Shown here: positions 53,242-64,000 of the stretch, piece after piece
How the letters are laid out: each line of letters starts with the position of its first letter
How positions within the stretch are numbered: position 1 is the first letter of the stretch
Source: Nemophila menziesii
Lineage: Eukaryota; Streptophyta; Magnoliopsida; Boraginales; Hydrophyllaceae
Assembly (NCBI GenBank): GCA_029959085.1
Contig: JARWIR010000011.1
Span: 8,495,840 to 8,559,839 of the forward strand
Direction: 5' to 3'
Length of the DNA: 64,000 nt
Notes under the pieces: generated by a model
Database searches by the model: none
What the model saw: only the letters and a program-made list of their open reading frames with translations
What the model was told of the DNA's origin: nothing
Position numbers and translations under genes: made by a program

Positions 53242-55020
53242 TGGTGGGTCCGGGTGTGTTATTAAATTAAGTACGAAAATAAAGGAACCATGATTACCGC
53301 AAGTGTACGGTTGTCCAAGTAATATTCGATAGATCGAGTTTCGTTCTCAGGGACGGATTTGGTTCAACTCCAATATTAATCAGATAGTAGAAATAATTGC
53401 TTGACAGAAAAGTAAAATAATAGATTTTTGTTTGGTTTTCTTAAAACTAAAGATGCAATAAAATAAAGACTAAATTAAATTAAATAAAAGCAAATAAAAG
53501 ACGACTTCAGATGTGAGAGATACTTGAGTCTCGCAAGGAATCCACCTAATTAAGAATATTTATGCTATGTTTAAGGGTAGAATTGGTATTAGTATATTAG
53601 TCGGGAATCTAATATCTCCTAGCCCCCGCTAGGGTGGACCTAAGAGCTATCGTAAAGTACTATAAACCCCTGTATGGGCGAATATGCTTCTTCGGATGAT
53701 AAGAATTTACCTCTTTGGCTATGTAACTAGTTAAGCCTGTCGGTCAATAACGGACATTACACGGTTATTACCTAAGTCTATATTCAAACCCCCCTGTCGG
53801 ATGATCACTTCGCCACTAAAGTGAATAGCACAAATACTAAAATCTATTTCTAGTTGCGCGGAAAAGAAATAGTGATTAAGTACAAAGTAATATCCAATAT
53901 CTAAGACTCAATTCAATTTAAATCATAACAATCCCAAATTCAAAACAAAGATTAAATTAATTAGGGTTCATCCCTTTAATGCGATTCTCAAGTATATAAA
54001 AGTTTAGCTCATAGGAATATTAAATACTGAAACTAAATAGAAATACATCACATTTAATTACATAAAAGAGATTGATAACCTAAGGTTTGGATGACTTTTT
54101 GTTGGAAGAATAGACTTCCTCCAGCTCTAGCTTCTCCTCTGCCTTCTTGCTCTTAAAGTCTTTGACTCTCTCTCTCTAAGGATATTATATATTGAATGAA
54201 TAGTGAGAGGTGCTGAATTATGAGGTCTAAGTGGTGTATTTATAGGTGTTAGGAAACTCTAATTCGTTTTACTTAGAGTGAAAGACAAGTAAAGGACTCT
54301 TTAATTCGCAACCCTATAATCTAGGAAAGGTAAGATTCTGCTGCTGATTTGTTTTGGTCATATCTCCTTCAATACTTATCTGTTTGACGCGTTCCAATAG
54401 TTGAAACCGCTTGTCTCGGAAATCTCTTTCCATTGGTCCAGACCATTATCCCAAATTCCTAGCCAATCTTAACTTATGAGCTCGTCTTTAGAACGTGGCT
54501 GAAATTTCAGATTTATTTGACAGCTTTATCTTTTCCTTCTTTGCATATATCCTTCATTAATCTTCTTATTTCCATGTATATCTATTTACTTTACTTCTTT
54601 GACTTGACTTGGTCTCTAATTAATTACCATATATCTTTTAAAGCTTCACAATAAATAAATAATTAAACCGCATATGCTTTAAAAATAATAAATCCATAAT
54701 TCAAGTCTAGAAATAGGAAAGTGCACTCTAAAATTAGAAACTCGAATAAAAATACTTGCTAACACACTAAAATACCCTAAGACTTTACTTCTCACTTCTT
54801 CTCCTTGTAGTGGTCTTTCATGAATTTCAAGAACCTACTAACTTTGCACTAAAAATATCCAAATTGACGCACAAAAGCTCTAAAAATGCAAATAGTATAA
54901 TTCTAAGGGGGGAAAGTGTAATATGACAAATTAAGCATAAAAGTCTATCAAAATAGTCTATTATTCACCTAAAATGATGTCTCCAAAGGGCTAATAATTA
55001 GAACAAATAGGGAGACATCA
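53242..55020 (-). repeat. 3' LTR of element G (1779 bp)
   Basis: In minus sense it starts TGATGTCTCC and ends CCCACCA. It is clearly related to the LTRs of B. TATA box CCTATAAATACACC near 54236-54247. Terminal inverted repeat around 54975-55020. No gene seen. Confidence 0.9.
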
Positions 55021-55036
55021 AGACCCCAAACTCAAA
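55021..55036 (-). promoter_or_regulatory. Polypurine tract of element G
   Basis: Same tract as in B (TTTGAGTTTGGGGTCT in minus sense) next to the LTR. Extra exact copies of its 13-base core are at 55851, 56780 and 57569. Confidence 0.72.
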
Positions 55037-55037
55037 C

Positions 55038-55056
55038 CTTTGCCGTCCCGACAAAG
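55038..55056 (-). other. Hairpin beside polypurine tract, copy in G
   Basis: Minus-sense CTTTGTCGGGACGGCAAAG; the one change against B gives a U-G pair inside the stem. Confidence 0.6.
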
Positions 55057-56410
55057 TAAAATAAAAATAAAGGATCTTTTAGGTGAACGCAGAAGGTAGA
55101 ATCTAGTAAATATTCCCAAAGCACAACTTAAAACAAATCTCATATAGTCTAATCCAGGAATTAATATACACATACACTTATCATGCAAAATCAAACACAA
55201 AATAATATCAATCCAAAATCAATTTCACAATGCTAGAAGGTTACGCTTATTACTTATCTCAAGATGGTGGCTATAGGGTGTTCCTCGATCTTTACTTTCT
55301 TTGAACGCTCCACTTAGAATATTCCCTATTAACTCACTGTGTATCTAGGAATCACGAGGTCTATACGGTTTTAATATCGGCTGAAGGACGGTATGGTATG
55401 TATATTTGGTAAATTTGAAGTGAGCTTTTGGCTTTCTCCTCACTTACCATCAACAAACTGTCCAAGAGCTTGAGTTGACACTCGAATAACGTTCTCACTC
55501 AACCCGTTTGACGCGCTAATGTAGCGTCCCCAAATTAACCCAATAAGCACTAAGGATGATTCACATAAAAATTTCCACTTTGCCGGTCCAAATATATTTT
55601 CTTTTCAAATCATTATTTTTTTCTTTTGTATAGCTATGACTCTCTTTTTTAATGTTGAGATATCATGCTATTTTTCATAATTATGCCTTTTCATAAATTT
55701 AGCTCATAGCTTCTTTTTCATTCACTATTACCACGACAAAGGGTTACAATATAATAAACCTGTGAATCATCATCAAAATATAGCACAGAGCACAATTGAT
55801 AAGCTCAAAAAATCCCAACCCAATTTAAATTCCCATATAGTGGACCCACCACCCCAAACTCAAACTCAAGACAGGAAGTCTCAGGATCGTGATTCAAGTG
55901 CGGGTCATATGGTCATGCCTAACAATCTAAAGGGATATTGGATTATAATGTGGCGCCAAAAGAAAGGCTTAAAGGCTAAAAATTTGGCTAAGAAAGATAT
56001 AATTAATTCAGGGATAGAAGGCCAAAAAGGATTCAAAGGGCTAACAAAGAACTGCCTCTATCATCTTCCTATTTACACAGCTTGCCTCTAGTTCATACCT
56101 AAGTGGGTTCTCTTCTCATTTAGATCTCACGTTCTACAAAACACTCATTATACTTAAGCACAAGTTTACTTCTTTTGCATTGTTCATTAATTCTTCCTAT
56201 CAATTACCTCATATTTGCATGCAATCTAAGTGCGTTGTACACTAACTCCTAAAGTCAACTATTTTCTATCATAAATTCATAAAAATCATGCTTGATGGGG
56301 GCATTTAAAATACTCTACAGTCAACGCAACCCTTAGATTAATTTTATTTAAAGCATGTAAAACACAAAAAATTGGGATGAGGCAACAAACCCCAATCCAA
56401 ACTCAAAAGT
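55057..56410 (-). other. Non-coding 3' region of G
   Basis: Homologous to 8003-9358 in B. No gene recognised; the ORFs on the plus strand at 55762 and on the minus strand at 55018 are also found broken or shorter in B and look like chance. Confidence 0.7.
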
Positions 56411-56430
56411 GAGTCGTGTCCCCACGACTC
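56411..56430 (-). other. Invariant 20-nt hairpin, copy in G
   Basis: Minus-sense GAGTCGTGGGGACACGACTC, same 20 bases as B and E. Confidence 0.7.
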
Positions 56431-56459
56431 GAAAAAGACTCAAGAAAGCAAATAAAAAC

Positions 56460-56699
56460 TTAATAAAACAAATGAGAAAAGGGATAGGAAAACGTATTTG
56501 AACCAGCACGAAGCTGGTTTCCATGGTTGCGTGTAGGTTGAGCTCCTTGTGTTGCGTAGGTGGCATGTGGAACATTGCTCACTCCATGTAATATGATTTG
56601 CATAAGCTCCAACTCTTTTGTGATTTTTTCTATGGTTTGTAATACCTCTTCATGATTATCCTCCAAAATTTCCATTCTTTCAACTACATCTTTCAACAC
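56460..56699 (-). CDS. Short coiled-coil ORF of element G
   Basis: 79 codons: VERMEILEDNHEEVLQTIEK and ITKELELMQIILHG have heptad spacing fitting a coiled coil. It takes the same place as the 151-codon ORF of B, but has little sequence likeness. The start codon is not ATG in the longest frame; a true upstream start was not found. Confidence 0.35.
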   Translation of the reverse strand: MLKDVVERMEILEDNHEEVLQTIEKITKELELMQIILHGVSNVPHATYATQGAQPTRNHGNQLRAGSNTFSYPFSHLFY

Positions 56700-57066
56700 C
56701 CTTAAGTAATGAGAGGTTCTTCAACTTCTTATTCCTCTTCATGGTATCCTTGACCTCCCAAGCTTCGTCATCCCAATGAACCCCAAACTCAAAACTTCAA
56801 ATAATCAAAAACTAGAGAAGAGTTTTGAATTTTGATGTTTTGAGGATTTGTAATGAAGGATTAAGGTGTTATATGAGATGGGTAATGATTATGTAGTGGA
56901 TTGGGGAAGGTTTAATGACTAGGATTAAAGCTTTGATGAAGAGGCTTTGAGGTTGAAGGAGAAGATTCTTGATTTTCTTGAAGGATTGTGGTGTTGGATG
57001 TGTGTTTGGAATTGATTAGGAGGAAAGATTTAATGTTCTTGGGTGTTGTAGTGGTCTTTGAGCAGG

Positions 57067-57073
57067 TATATAA
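57067..57073 (-). promoter_or_regulatory. Candidate internal TATA box of element G
   Basis: Minus-sense CATTATATACC, between the CG-rich array and the short ORF, matching the place of the B site at 10153. Confidence 0.4.
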
Positions 57074-57164
57074 TGGGTTAGGGTCTGAAAAATTCGTATT
57101 GGAGAGGCTCGGGTTTCTTCTTGATGAAGTAAGAAGTGTATAAGGCAAAAAACTCTTCAAAACC

Positions 57165-57535
57165 GACCTATTGACCGGCATACCGGCGGAATCGCCTGCA
57201 TACCTGTGCTGGAGGTCTTCCTTGTTGTAACATTCTGCCTTGAACCCGAATCCATATCCAAGGCCACGTATTCTTAGGCGCCGACATACCGGCGGTGTTC
57301 ACCAACATATTCCGGTGCGCTGGTTTGCACAGACTCGCGCTCCGTCAAAATACCCGTGTCGAGCAACCCGTGGGCACGTGTTTTTCTTCTGGCCGGCATA
57401 CCGGAAATCTTGCCGGCATACCGGTGCGCTTCGTGAACTTTTCTCTCCCTCTAGGAAAACAACCCGAGCCTTAGACCCGTGGGCACATGTTTCTGCTCCA
57501 CCGGCTTGCCGGAAATATGGCCGGCATACCGGTCA
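57165..57535 (-). repeat. CCGGCATACCGG palindrome array of element G
   Basis: Several copies of CCGGCATACCGG, CCGGCTTGCCGG and ACCCGTGGGCACGTGTTT. Same place as the array of B, and CCCGTGG-ACG-GTTTT wording is shared with it, but the palindrome unit differs. The 144-codon ORF across it on the plus strand looks like a by-product. Confidence 0.7.
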
Positions 57536-57727
57536 GTGCATCAGATTATTCCTCTTTCGTGCCTCAGCACCCCAAACTCAATTCCTGCACCAATACCACA
57601 CTATCTTTCTCATTTCATTTAAAAAACAGACATTAAGACTCGACAATTACTTAGAAGTATACACTAGGAATTGAAAAACATAAAGCAAATTAAAACATGG
57701 GTGTCTCCCAAGAAGCACTTTTGTTTA

Positions 57728-58283
57728 TTACGTCTTAAGTACACACGTTACCTTCCATGATGACGGTATTGAGGCCCTTGCGGTTCTCCTCCGCATGAAT
57801 TCGCCTCGTCCTTGGCATGTAAGATTTGAAACCTTCCCCCTTAAAATTTTATTAAATCGATCTCTGAAAGGGGGAGGGTAGTGTCTTCGTTTCGCCTTCT
57901 TACTTTCACGACAAAACTTATTCTTCACCACATGATAGTAGATAACCGTCCTCAACGGTATGGTATTCTCCTTAATCTCGCGTTCCTCTTTAAAATATGG
58001 TGGGTAGGTGCTCTTCCTTTCGGCTTTACTCTCGCGGTGTAGCACTTTTCTTTCGTAGCACTTCTTGATTTTTTTAGTAATAGAGGTGATCCCGATTTTT
58101 CAGCTCTAATGATGATTTGTGGTGGAGATGGTGATTGGTGAAATTTTTGTGGCGGAGATTCGGCTTCTCTTTTATTGTGAACTTTGAATTCTTCGATGGA
58201 TTCCTCAACCACTTCACGTTCGTCTTCGTTTTCAACCAAATCTTCCACTATTACCTCATCATATTCTTGATGTGGAATATTAC
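57728..58283 (-). pseudogene. Acidic/basic ORF of element G, shared with E
   Basis: Minus sense, from the H junction: HQEYDEVIVEDLVENEDEREVVEESIEE (acidic), then PPQKFHQSPSPPQ, then a frame change at a run of seven A (near 58070), then VLHRESKAERKSTYPPYFKEE, IPLRTVIYYHVV and ESKKAKRRHYPPPFRDR before the stop at 57728. The motif ESK--KR--YPP-F appears twice. No known family comes to mind. Beginning is lost beyond H. Confidence 0.6.
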
Positions 58284-59759
58284 TGTTGTCTCCTCATTTG
58301 TGATAGTAAAATATACTCATGAGACATCATTTTAGACTTATTTATTAGTTTATAGGTTGATTTTAGCTTAATTTAGTGCACTTTCCTATTTTGGGTCTTG
58401 ATTTGTAGAATTATTATTTTTAGAGCATATTGGGTTTAATTGTTTATTTAGTGTGAAGCTTTAAAGATAATTATGGAGATTAATTAGAGTCCAAGTCAAA
58501 GACAACAACTCATGGAAGGAGATATGCATGGAAATTGGAGATAAGGAAATAAAAGCTAAAAAGATGGAAAAGGAAAAGCTGCCTAAATCTGGGATTCTGC
58601 ACACACGTCTAAAGATTGGTGTTTTTACCTAAGAAATAGGCCGAATTTGGTAATTTCCTTCTAAAGGGCCTAGATAATTCTGTTGCGATTCTTTTGGTAT
58701 CTTGTGGAGCAAAATCCGACCAATAACGAAGAAGATACACTCAAAACAACGCATCAGTGTTTTCCTTACGAATTTGAGTTGGGCCAGGAGTCCATTACTT
58801 AAGTTTATCTCCAAGAAACGAATTAGGTCAACCTCTACACTATAAATACAGCCTCTTAACACTCTTAAATCATCCTTGGTGAAACCTTAAACCAAGAGGA
58901 AGCTTAGAACACAAGAGAGAAGTCTGGAAGGAGCTGTCATCAACAAAGTCTTCTTCTACCATTAGATTTGTAATTTCTTTATTTTCTTTCATGAACTAAA
59001 TTTCTTTAGCTTAAGTTTTAGCATTAATGTATGAACCCTAGTTTTGATTGACATCTATCTAATTTGGGAATTCAATGTTTTAAATAGAATTATAGTTTTT
59101 ATTCTCTGTTTATGTGTTTGAATTTATATTCTGTGTTCTTGTGGACGGCCGTCATTAGAATTACCATCTAGTAATTAGGATACATTTGACAATGGTGTTA
59201 ATTACATGTTTAGCACATAACGTTTAGTCTTAGGTTTGATCTGACAACCCAACCTAGCTAGATAATCAATATGGTTGAGTCTTGTGACTCTTTACCAATT
59301 ACAGGAAAAGTTTGCTTAGGAAGCCTTATTGACACAGGTAAATCCTATTTTAAACTACCGATAGCATATTGGGACCGATTAGGGAAATACTACATGATTC
59401 ACCCTTACATGTTTAGAACGGAAAAACTAGTGGGGATTACATGCTAATAACTTAAGCTATATTCTCATATCACTTCTCTTTCATATTTATTTTTCTGTCT
59501 TTTAAATTCTTAGTTTAATTTAGTTAATTAGAAAATCAACAAAAATCTATTTGTCTTTACTTTTATTTACGTTTAGTTGTTCTAGCTTTAATTATTCGCA
59601 CTTGCTATTTGCATAAGATTCTCCTAACCTCTGTAGTCTCTGCGGAACGAATCTTTATCTAAAACTTGCATACGATCTGTATACTTGCAGAACCGTGTAG
59701 TTCTAGGGTGTTTTTGCACTTATTTTACATCTTATTTTATCACACCCTAGGCCCCACCA
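58284..59759 (+). repeat. 5' LTR of element H (1476 bp)
   Basis: Starts TGTTGTCTCC (one change from the usual TGATGTCTCC) and ends CCCACCA. Inverted repeat GTCTC/GAGAC spans its first 45 bp. No gene seen. Confidence 0.9.
58841..58848 (+). promoter_or_regulatory. TATA box of H's LTR
   Basis: TATAAATA, about 560 bp into the LTR, with a following cap-like region; the usual U3/R promoter place. Confidence 0.7.
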
Positions 59760-59765
59760 AGTTTT

Positions 59766-59783
59766 TGGCGCCGCTGCCGGGGA
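59766..59783 (+). promoter_or_regulatory. Primer binding site of element H (tRNA-Asp)
   Basis: TGGCGCCGCTGCCGGGGA, 6 bp after the LTR. Confidence 0.9.
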
Positions 59784-59885
59784 CTACATCGTTAGTCCTT
59801 GTGCATATATCTTGTGCTTTTATTTTTAGTTAGTTCTATTTTACGCTTTTTGTTTTTAGTTTTTAGTTTTCAGATTAAGTTACAG

Positions 59886-61763
59886 ATGGAGAACCCAAGG
59901 AGACTTGAGCTACCCATCGAGTTCAGAGTGGAGCCACGAGGAATTCGCGCTCCAGAAATCCAAGCCGCTAAATTTAAACCTGATCCGGGGATGCTAACTC
60001 AATTTGCATCTCATGGATTATTCAGCGGAGATGCACATCAAGATCCGATCCGATATATTCAGAAATTCATGCAGATCTGTGATGCTTATATCGTAAGAGG
60101 AGTTACTAGGGAGCAAGTATATTACCTGATGTTCCAGTTCTTCTTGACCGGATGTGCAAGCGATTGGTATGATGCCCAATACCCTCATGTTATTCCAGAT
60201 TGGGACAAGCTTCAAGCAAGATTCCTAGACCGTTTCTATCCGGTTAGTAGACGTTTAAAAGATATGTTGGAGCTTGAACAATTTATGCAGAAAGAGGAAG
60301 AGAGTTTGGGTGAAGCATGGTTACGATTTACAGAGAAGAAAGCGAGGTGTCCTTATCATAGATCCTCGCCAGAATATTATTTAACCTTGTTTTATGGAGG
60401 CCTCAATGATAAATCAAGAGAGAAGGCTGATTCGTTAGGAAACGCAGGTTTTGTGTTGCTAGATCCTGTAGAAGCTGAGTTGGGGATGGAGAGAATTCTT
60501 GAGAACGAGAGAAGTTGGCCAAGGAAATCAGTAAAGGAGAACAATTCAGAATCTCTAAAGCTTAAGGAATTGGCTAAACAACTCGAAGAGCTAACAGAAC
60601 AAGCCCGAACAATTGCTCAGGTGAATGCGGTACGCACAATTCCTTCGTGTCTTGGTTGTGGATCAAGAAATCATGTGTGGGCAGGATGTATGAATAATCC
60701 AGCAGTAGCTTCCATTCAATATCCTCAAGATAACTATTACTCTAATGGTTATAATGATCCTCAAGAAAGCTACACTAATTATCAACAACCTCCACAACAA
60801 AAGAGTGGGGACAGAAAACAAGAAACTAATCAGCAATCCCAACTTCAACCTTATAATCCACCACAACCTATTCTGAAAAAGACCCCCATTGTTAAAACTT
60901 GTCAAGAACCGAAGAAAGATCCACCTAAACAATCAATGCAATTGGCAAAACAAGAACAACTCCAGAGTTTGACTTCAAGTATGACTAAATTAATGCAAAC
61001 AGTTGAGAAGAAAATAAATCATAGCCAACAGAAAGTTCGAACTCAGGAGAAGGTTATAAAGCAACTAGAGCATACTATATCACAGATGGCGAGTACATTA
61101 CAAACTAGGCCGAAAGGGCAACTCCCAAGTGATACTGTTGCTCCTAGGGATAATTCTTGCCATGTAGTTGAATTGCGAAGTAGGAAGCAACTGCCTCCAC
61201 CGAGACCAGAACCAGAACCTGTCCCTATTCCAGAACAAAGGGGGAAAGAAACAATCAAAGACACAGGCAAGGAGGTAGTTAAACCAAAGAGTGTCCAAGC
61301 TGAAACGCCAAGACAACCAGGGGAACGCAATACACGCCCTCCACCACCATACCCTTCACGTGTCAGGAAGAAGGACAATGACCTGGAATTCAAGAAGTTC
61401 ATTGACATGTTGAAGAAACTGGAAGTCAATATACCCCTTGTTGAAGCTCTCAAGAGGATGCCAAGCTACATGAAATTTATGAAAGACATTCTCTCCAACA
61501 AGCGAAGTATAGAGACTGGGGAACCAATTGGATTACCTATGGAGTGCAGTGCTATATGTCAAAATGAGTTGCCACCGAAACTAGAAGATCCCGGAAGTTT
61601 CACAATACCTATCGGCATTGGAGAAAATTGGACCGAGAAAGCATTATGTGATTTAGGTGCGAGCATCAATCTCATGCCTAAATCCCTATTCGAGAAGCTT
61701 AATATCGGAGAAGTAGTGCCTACATCTGTGGTACTACAAATGGCGGATCGCTCCCTCTCATGA
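59886..61763 (+). pseudogene. gag-protease of element H
   Basis: The ATG at 59886 (MENPRRLELPIEF) is chosen as the first that fits relatives. The capsid-like part has FKPDPGMLTQFASHG, DPIRYIQKFMQICDAY and RRLKDMLELEQFMQ. Zinc knuckle C-LG-C-GSRN-H-VWAG-C near 60650-60690. A Q/P-rich tail, a coiled-coil-like stretch (TSSMTKLMQTVEKKINHSQQK) and RPPPPYPSRVRKK precede the protease core CDLGASINLMPKS (61645-61685). A TGA at 61761-61763 stops it where relatives continue; B has a histidine or arginine-rich stretch there, so CGA to TGA is likely. Confidence 0.92.
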
Positions 61764-64000
61764 CCAGTAGGTAAAATTGAAGATGTTTTAGTTGACGCGG
61801 GCTCTTTTATTTTTCCTTGCGATTTTATTGTCCTTGACTACGACGCGGATAAGAATGTCCCCATCATTTTGGGTAGACCATTCTTAGCCACGGGGCGTAC
61901 ACTAATTGATGTTGAAAATGGTGAGTTGATCATGAGAGTACAAGGCGAACAGATACGATTTAATGTGTTTCAGGCTATGAAATATCCTAAAGCGAAAGAC
62001 GAGTGCTTCAAGGTGGATGTCATCGAAAAGATTACGCAAGAAGTCTTCAATGAAGAGAACGTAAATGATGATCTTGACAAAGCCTTAGCACCTGAAACAC
62101 CAGAACTCGAGATTCCCCCTGAAGATGTTGCGGCATTGGGACTAAATGTGCGAGAACTACTTCGAGAGCCAGGTGACATTGAACCAATGAAACAACCATC
62201 TATAATATGTCCACCTGTTCTCGAAGAAAAACCACTTCCAGATCACCTACGCTATGCATATCTAGGTACGAACAAAACTTTGCCTGTTATTATTTCTGCT
62301 AACCTTTCAGGTCCTCAAGAGGAGAAGCTACTTCAAGTACTTCGCGCAAACAAAGAAGCAATTGGATGGACTATTGCTGATATCAAGGGAATTAGTCCTT
62401 CCGTTTGCAAACACAAAATCATTCTTGAGAATGAAGGTGGGCGATCTATAGGATGACAGAGAAGACTCATGCCAGCTATGAAAGAAGTAGTGAGGAAGGA
62501 AGTTATCAAGTTGTTAGACGCAGGAATTATCTATCCGATTGCTAGCAGTGATTGGGTTAGTCCAGTGCAGTGTGTTCCTAAGAAAGGAGGTTTCACTACC
62601 ATCCTTAATGAGCAAGGCGAAGCCATACCATCAAGACCAGTTGTGGGGTGGCGCGTGTGCATGGATTACCGAAGACTAAACAAAGCAACAAAGAAAGATC
62701 ACTTCCCATTACCTTTCATTGATCAAATGCTAGACAAGCTTGCAGGGAAAGAATATTATTGTTTCCTAGACGGATATTCGGGTTATAATCAGATTTGTGT
62801 GGATCCCCTCGACCAACACAAAACAACTTTTACATGTCCGTTTGGTACTTTTGCTTACAGAAGAATGCCGTTTGGTTTATGCAATGCGCCTGCCACGTTC
62901 CAGAGGTGCATGATGGCTATATTTTGGGACATGATCGATAAATATTTGGAGGTTTTTATGGATGATTTTTCGGTGTTTGGAGACAGTTTTGATGATTGTT
63001 TGAGTAATCTTGAGAAAGTCCTTGTGAGATGTAGAGAAAAAGATCTCCTGCTTAATTGGGAAAAATGCCACTTCATGGTTCAAGAGGGAATTGTGTTGGG
63101 ACATAAAGTTTCGAAAGCAGGAATGGAAGTTGATCGTGCTAAAATTGAGGTTATCAAAACACTACCACCTCCAGTTTCTGTTAAAGGAGTGAGAAGTTTC
63201 TTAGGTCACGCAGGATTTTATCGAAGATTTATTAAAGATTTCTCCAAGATCGTCAAACCGCTTTTCTCTTTACTTGAAAAGGATACTCCTTTTAATTTTA
63301 TTGAAGAACGTCTTCAAGCATTTTTGACGATCAAGGAAAAACTGATCTCTACACCTATTGTTATACCTCCTGATTGGAAAGCTCCGTTTGAACTTATGTG
63401 CGATGCTAGTGATCACGCTATGGGTGTTGTGTTGGGACAGAGGAAAGACAAGATTTTCCACACGATTTATTATGCAAGTAAGACTTTTAACGCTGCCCAG
63501 ATGAATTATACAGTAACGGAGAAAGAGATGTTGACCGTAGTTTATGCTTTCGATAAATTTCGTCCCTATCTGGTTGGGAAGAAAACTATTGTATACACGG
63601 ACCATTCAGCTATTAGGTACCTCATGGAGAAAAAGGACGCTAAGCCGCGTCTTATTAGATGGGTACTATTGCTTCAAGAATTTGACATAGATATTCGAGA
63701 CCGAAAAGGATGCGATAATCAAGTTGCTGATCACTTATCAAGGCTCGAAGGATCTAATGCGAACAAAGAACCATTATTGGTTAAAGAGGTATTCCCTGAT
63801 GAACAACTTTTTGCTATTAAACGTGCTTTTGTGCCGTGGTATGCAGATCTAGTCAACCTCATTGTGAGTGGTGTCTTTCCCAAAGATTTCCACCCACAAC
63901 AAAGACAAAGATTGAACCACCAGGCCAAACAGTATTATTGGGATGAACCGTACCTCTGGAAGATATGTAGTGACCAAGTGGTTAGAAGATGTGTACATGA
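61764..64000 (+). pseudogene. Pol of element H: protease end, RT, RNase H, integrase start
   Basis: PIILGRPFLATGR (about 61860), linker, TGA at 62454-62456, then an open frame of over 500 codons to the window edge: [43 protein letters not shown] at 62955-62966, [15 protein letters not shown]; RNase H with MCDASD (about 63400) and [12 protein letters not shown] (about 63600); and the start of the zinc-binding head of integrase at the edge ([12 protein letters not shown]). Apart from the stop, all active-site boxes are intact. The rest lies outside. Confidence 0.92.

Larger units (their letters stand above)
53242..58283 (-). mobile_element. Non-autonomous LTR element G (relative of E; 5' end outside)
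   Basis: 3' LTR (53242-55020) on the left, then in plus order polypurine tract, 3' non-coding region, 79-codon ORF, TATA, CG array, and the acidic/basic ORF up to 58283, where H inserted. The 5 bp left of it are GATGC (53237-53241). No gag or pol is present. Its 3' half is close to B and its ORF is close to E. Confidence 0.85.
58284..64000 (+). mobile_element. Athila-like LTR retrotransposon H, runs off right edge
   Basis: Plus strand: LTR 58284-59759, tRNA-Asp primer site, gag-protease from 59886, RT with intact FMDD, RNase H and start of integrase. It sits inside the acidic ORF of G. The five bases before the LTR are ATTAC. Two nonsense codons (61761 and 62454) are the only breaks seen in gag-pol. 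Confidence 0.93.

Noticed and set aside
57240..57674. 144-codon arginine/histidine-rich ORF
   Set aside because: It crosses the CCGG array of G, has no homologue in B or E, and has the look of repeat translation.
58052..58075. Programmed frameshift at the A7 run in G's ORF
   Set aside because: E has no such run at the equivalent place, so a simple indel explains G better.
59799..59885. Hydrophobic leader on H gag
   Set aside because: It is untranslated leader between primer site and ATG; the first ATG that fits the relatives is at 59886.

Overview
This is plant nuclear DNA, most likely from a eudicot. The evidence is one intronless P-class pentatricopeptide-repeat (PPR) gene, Athila-type Ty3/gypsy elements primed by tRNA-Asp, a Sirevirus-like Ty1/copia element primed by initiator tRNA-Met, and a plant L1-type LINE with DUF4283, CCHC, endonuclease, RT and RNase H parts. 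There are no bacterial genes, rRNA, tRNA or CRISPR arrays. About nine tenths of the window is nested transposable elements, and I use letters for them. The PPR gene is the only confident host gene.

Left nest (1-21188). Element A (minus, Athila-like, 3359-20730) sits in the 3' non-coding part of an older minus-strand relative (I, 20731-21188). Its gag is split by element B (6206-18228), a young, nearly complete Athila-like element with two 1761-bp LTRs and a CCACC target duplication. Its RT is split by element C (1-3358), which runs off the left edge. Middle nest (21189-30420): element D (plus) has its gag interrupted by element E (plus, 23366-29996). E lacks gag and pol but carries relics of an unfamiliar acidic/basic protein. 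A decayed RNase H-like fragment and a 792-bp non-autonomous hAT element with an 8-bp duplication follow.

Gene and LINE nest (32358-49739). The PPR gene (minus) is intact. A full-length LINE (minus, 34957-49725, 14-bp duplication) lies about 115 bp upstream of its start codon. The LINE holds a solo copia LTR (K, duplication ATTTC), and that LTR holds a very young opposite-facing relative (J, 38002-44809, duplication GATAG) that encodes gag and an env-position protein but no pol. The gene's original upstream DNA now starts near 49740, almost 15 kb away.

Right part (49740-64000). There is a long fold-back element with a palindromic core, a decayed DUF4283/CCHC gene on the plus strand with an unrecognised 227-codon ORF inside it, then G (minus, related to E). 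G is broken by H (plus, Athila-like), which runs off the right edge with gag, protease, RT, RNase H and the start of the integrase.

The most interesting signals are not ordinary genes. (1) Two short hairpins in the 3' region of B, E and G: one 20-nt sequence is identical in all three, and the other, next to the polypurine tract, keeps its stem through G-U changes. (2) CG-rich near-palindromic arrays of the GCGGTGCACCGC type precede the 3' ORF in both gypsy and copia elements; in B and G a TATA box lies between array and ORF, suggesting an internal promoter. (3) A protein conserved between the gag/pol-less elements E and G with a repeated ESKKAKR-YPPPF motif. (4) The PPR gene cut off from its upstream region.
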